Shown here: piece by piece, positions 4,926 through 7,187 of the stretch
Layout: every line of letters begins with the position of its first letter
How positions within the stretch are numbered: the first letter of the stretch is position 1
Origin: J051 sp040752255
GTDB lineage: Bacteria > Armatimonadota > Fimbriimonadia > Fimbriimonadales > ATM1
Direction of reading: 5' to 3'
NCBI GenBank assembly: GCA_040752255.1
Contig: JBFMFD010000134.1
Span: forward strand, 1-7,187
DNA: 7,187 nucleotides
The notes under the pieces: model-generated
The model's database searches: none
What the model saw: only the letters and a program-made list of their open reading frames with translations
What the model was told of the DNA's origin: nothing
Position numbers and translations under genes: made by a program

Positions 4926-5675
4926 ATGGAGCATCCCTGGAGGAAGGCGATCGTCGTCGGCGCGAGTGGCGGCATCGGCGAGCAGGTTGCACTCGCCCTC
5001 GCACAGAGCGGCTGCAGCGTTGCCCTCGTCGGAAGGAATGAGGCGGCGTTGCAACGCATCGCCACGGCCGTGAATCGAGCAGACTCGCGTCTCGCCTTTC
5101 CCATCGTTCATGACGTGCGCGATGTGGACACAGTGCCCGCAGCCTTCGCCGAGGCGGTCGAGGCGCTCGAGGGGCTTGACCTCATCGTATACGCCGCGGG
5201 CGTCATGCCGATGATCGGGCCAACCGAGTACGACACCAACAAGGACATCGAGATGATTGCCGTCAACTTCGTCGGCGCGGTGGCATGGATCAACCTGGCC
5301 GCAAAACGGTTCGAGCGCGCAAAAGAAGGCACGATCGTGGGCATCGGCAGCGTCTCGGGCGACCGAGGACGTAAGGGCAACCCTGTGTACGGCGCGACGA
5401 AGGCGGCGCTCGAGAACTATCTCGAATCCCTGCGCAACCGGCTGGCGCAGCACGGCGCGAGCGTCGTTACCGTGAAGCCGGGGCCGGTGGAAACGAGCAT
5501 GACCGCGCCGCGCGGCCGCCTGCCCGGGATGATCTCGGCGGAGCGCGCGGCGGCGCTCATCCTTCGCGCGGCGCGTAGGAGGAACGTGACCGCGTACATA
5601 CCGTGGCGCTGGTGGCTCGTGTCCAAGATCATCAGGTTGATCCCGTCGCCCATCTTCCGGAGGCTGAAGATTTGA
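4926..5675 (+). CDS. DprE2-like SDR: decaprenylphosphoryl-2-keto-D-erythro-pentose reductase homologue
   Basis: This 249-residue short-chain dehydrogenase/reductase has the NAD(P)-binding VGASGGIG (11-18), YAAG (89-92) in place of the usual NNAG, structural Asn114, and the catalytic set Ser142, Tyr155 and Lys159 (YGATK). Two stretches resemble mycobacterial DprE2 beyond the generic fold, from memory of that sequence: GSVSGDRGRKGNPVYGATKA (141-160; SSVAGERVRRSNFVYGSTKA in DprE2) and the terminus LIPSPIFRRLKI (HIPRSIFRKLPI). DprE2 reduces the 2-keto lipid-linked pentose made by DprE1, giving polyprenylphosphoryl-arabinose, the donor for arabinofuranose in surface glycans. The next gene is DprE1-like and overlaps it by 4 nt, which supports the same two-step epimerase. 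Gene order is the reverse of the mycobacterial dprE1-dprE2. The polyprenyl carrier and final glycan here are unknown. Confidence 0.88.
   Translation: MEHPWRKAIVVGASGGIGEQVALALAQSGCSVALVGRNEAALQRIATAVNRADSRLAFPIVHDVRDVDTVPAAFAEAVEALEGLDLIVYAAGVMPMIGPTEYDTNKDIEMIAVNFVGAVAWINLAAKRFERAKEGTIVGIGSVSGDRGRKGNPVYGATKAALENYLESLRNRLAQHGASVVTVKPGPVETSMTAPRGRLPGMISAERAAALILRAARRRNVTAYIPWRWWLVSKIIRLIPSPIFRRLKI
5659..5663 (+). promoter_or_regulatory. Shine-Dalgarno GGAGG fixing a TTG start
   Basis: GGAGG inside the end of the dprE2-like gene is followed by 8 nt and then TTG at 5672. This perfect spacing selects that TTG as the start of the dprE1-like gene over the in-frame ATGs at 5603 and 5717. Confidence 0.7.
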
Positions 5676-7177
5676 CCCTCCCCGCCGAGCGCATCGAGCG
5701 CGTCGAAGCGTGGGGGATGACGACGGGAGGCGCGTGCTACGTGTTTCGCCCTTCAACGCTTCAGGGCGTACTTGAGGCGATGGAAGCTGCGCGGCTGGCG
5801 CGACGCTCCATTGCGCTGAAGGGCGGGGGAAACTCCTACGGCGATGCGTTCCTCAACCGCGAGCAGGTCGTTCTCGACCTCTCTCGCATGAAGCGGATTC
5901 TGTCTTGGGACCCGAACACCGGCGTGATCTGCTGCGAGCCGGGCGTTACCATCGAGGATATCTGGAGATATGCAATCGAAGACGGCTGGTGGCCGCCGGT
6001 CGTCAGCGGCACGGCGCGAGTTACCCTCGGTGGGGCGCTCGCCGCGAACATCCATGGAAAGAACAATCGCAAAGCCGGCCCAATCGGCGAGCATGTCAAG
6101 GAGTTCACCCTCCTTACCGCCGACGGCGAGGAGCGAACGATCGCGCCACTCGAAAACCCCGACCTGTTCGATGCCGTCATCGGGGGGTTCGGCGCGCTGG
6201 GGGTCATCACCAGTGTGACGATGCAGCTGAAGCGGGTTCACTCTGGGCTGCTCGATGTGGAGGCGCACGTCGCGCGCAACTGGGCGGAGGCTCTCGACAA
6301 AGTTGCGCACCTGGCGGATGCGTGGGACTACGCCGTCGGCTGGATTGACGGATTCCCCTCAGGCGCGAACTCAGGCCGCGGCATCCTGCACTCGGCGCGC
6401 TATCTCGACGAGGGCGAAGACCCTCATCCGGAGGAGACCCTGCGAGTCGAGGCGCAGCGGATTCCCGACAGCGTGCTCGGCATTCCCAAGCGCGCGCTGC
6501 CCCGCCTGATGCGACCGTTCACACGCCCCGTGGGCATGCGGCTCGTCAACGCGATGAAGTTTCGCGCGGGAAAGCGCGAGGCGGGTCACCGCTTCCGACA
6601 GAGCCTGGTAGCGTTCAACTTCCTGCTCGACTCGATACCGGACTGGAAGCACGCGTATCGTCCGGCGGGGCTGGTTCAATATCAGATTTTTGCCCCTCTC
6701 GATGCCGCGCAACAGGTGTTCAGCGAGGCGACGCGCGCCGCGAAGGAACAGGGCTTTCCGCCGTTTCTGTGCGTTCTCAAGCGGCACCGACCTGATTCGT
6801 TCTTGCTTAGCCACGCCGTTGACGGGTTCTCGCTTGCGATGGACTTCCGCGTCCACCCTTTGCGCATGCAGCCATTCCAGCGCCTAGCCGACGAGATGAC
6901 GGAATTGACGCTCTCCGCGGGCGGGCGGTTCTATCTGGCAAAGGACTCGGTGCTGAGGCGAGGGCAGTTTCGCCAAGCGGTTGGAGAGGAAGCCTTGAAG
7001 CGGTTCCTCGCGTTGAAGACGAGCGTCGACCCGGAGGGCCTGTTCTGGTCGGAGATGTGGCGCCGTGTTGTGGGCGAGTGGACGCCCCTCTCCCTATCTG
7101 CCCAGCCTGACGCTGATGAACGCGAGGCGACGGAAACGGGCGCGGACGAGGAGGACATTCCCAAGCCGTTCTGGTAG
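5672..7177 (+). CDS. DprE1-like FAD-dependent decaprenylphosphoryl-ribose 2'-oxidase homologue
   Basis: This 501-residue VAO/PCMH-type flavoenzyme (from TTG 5672) is slightly longer than the 461-residue mycobacterial DprE1, which oxidises C2 of polyprenylphosphoryl-ribose. The FAD domain shows KGGGNSYG (50-57) with the counterpart of Tyr60, then SGTARVTLGGALAANIHGKN (112-131) with His128 (Mtb His132). The substrate domain has Trp224 (Mtb Trp230), YRPAGLVQYQ (329-338), LCVLKRHRP with Lys370 (Mtb Lys367) and FYLAKDS with Lys424 (Mtb Lys418). SVDPEGLFWSEMWRRV near 451-466 matches the mycobacterial C-terminal motif. At the position of Cys387, the target of covalent benzothiazinones, it has Ala389 (GFSLAMDF against GWNICVDF). 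About 33 further residues, Asp/Glu-rich, extend past the usual end. The start overlaps the upstream TGA (TTGA), so translation is coupled. The substrate is inferred from homology and context. Confidence 0.9.
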   Translation: MTLPAERIERVEAWGMTTGGACYVFRPSTLQGVLEAMEAARLARRSIALKGGGNSYGDAFLNREQVVLDLSRMKRILSWDPNTGVICCEPGVTIEDIWRYAIEDGWWPPVVSGTARVTLGGALAANIHGKNNRKAGPIGEHVKEFTLLTADGEERTIAPLENPDLFDAVIGGFGALGVITSVTMQLKRVHSGLLDVEAHVARNWAEALDKVAHLADAWDYAVGWIDGFPSGANSGRGILHSARYLDEGEDPHPEETLRVEAQRIPDSVLGIPKRALPRLMRPFTRPVGMRLVNAMKFRAGKREAGHRFRQSLVAFNFLLDSIPDWKHAYRPAGLVQYQIFAPLDAAQQVFSEATRAAKEQGFPPFLCVLKRHRPDSFLLSHAVDGFSLAMDFRVHPLRMQPFQRLADEMTELTLSAGGRFYLAKDSVLRRGQFRQAVGEEALKRFLALKTSVDPEGLFWSEMWRRVVGEWTPLSLSAQPDADEREATETGADEEDIPKPFW

Positions 7178-7187
7178 ACCAGCCTGG

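Noticed and set aside
4917..5756. 279-codon minus-strand frame opposite the dprE2-like gene
   Set aside because: It lies over the DprE2-like coding sequence, is rich in Arg, His and Asp, and has no ribosome-binding site or family signal.

Overview
The window reads as ordinary chromosomal DNA from a GC-rich bacterium (roughly 60% G+C by eye). It has seven genes plus the 3' end of an eighth. Two proteins end in PEP-CTERM sorting signals, which implies an envelope with an outer membrane, an exosortase encoded elsewhere and an exopolysaccharide lifestyle. Several genes have a -10-like box only 6-10 nt before the start codon and no Shine-Dalgarno, which suggests widespread leaderless translation. 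This mix would fit Armatimonadota (Fimbriimonadia-like) or a similar lineage. That placement is a guess, because no rRNA or other phylogenetic marker is present.

Layout. 2-190 (+): C-terminal end of a PEP-CTERM protein cut by the window edge. 191-460: no convincing gene, one hairpin. 461-2623 (-): a two-gene operon with an NDP-sugar pyrophosphorylase (2623 to 1598) followed after 3 nt by a PLP-dependent DegT/DnrJ/EryC1 sugar aminotransferase (1594 to 461). 2624-2727: a gap with three consecutive hairpins on the minus-strand transcript. 2728-3558 (-): a complete small PEP-CTERM protein with signal peptide. 3559-3717: divergent promoter region. 3718-4623 (+): pdxS, the PLP synthase subunit. 4645-4851 (-): dodecin, convergent with pdxS. 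4852-4925: short divergent promoter region. 4926-7177 (+): a DprE2-like reductase overlapping by 4 nt a DprE1-like FAD oxidase. Together these are the two halves of the polyprenyl-phosphoryl-ribose to -arabinose epimerase known from mycobacterial cell-wall synthesis.

How the genes relate. The sugar-nucleotide operon, the DprE2/DprE1 pair and the PEP-CTERM proteins all point to the cell surface: nucleotide-activated (amino)sugars, lipid-linked pentose, and exported proteins anchored during export. pdxS supplies PLP, the cofactor of the aminotransferase, though nothing shows that the two are co-regulated. Dodecin is a flavin-storage protein and DprE1 is a flavoenzyme; this neighbourhood may be coincidence.

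The points most worth a second look are the DprE2/DprE1 pair, with Ala where the mycobacterial enzyme has its benzothiazinone-reactive Cys; the shared GGTA-type start-proximal promoter motif; and the minus-strand hairpin array at 2646-2717. I found no wholly new system, CRISPR array, transposon or RNA gene.
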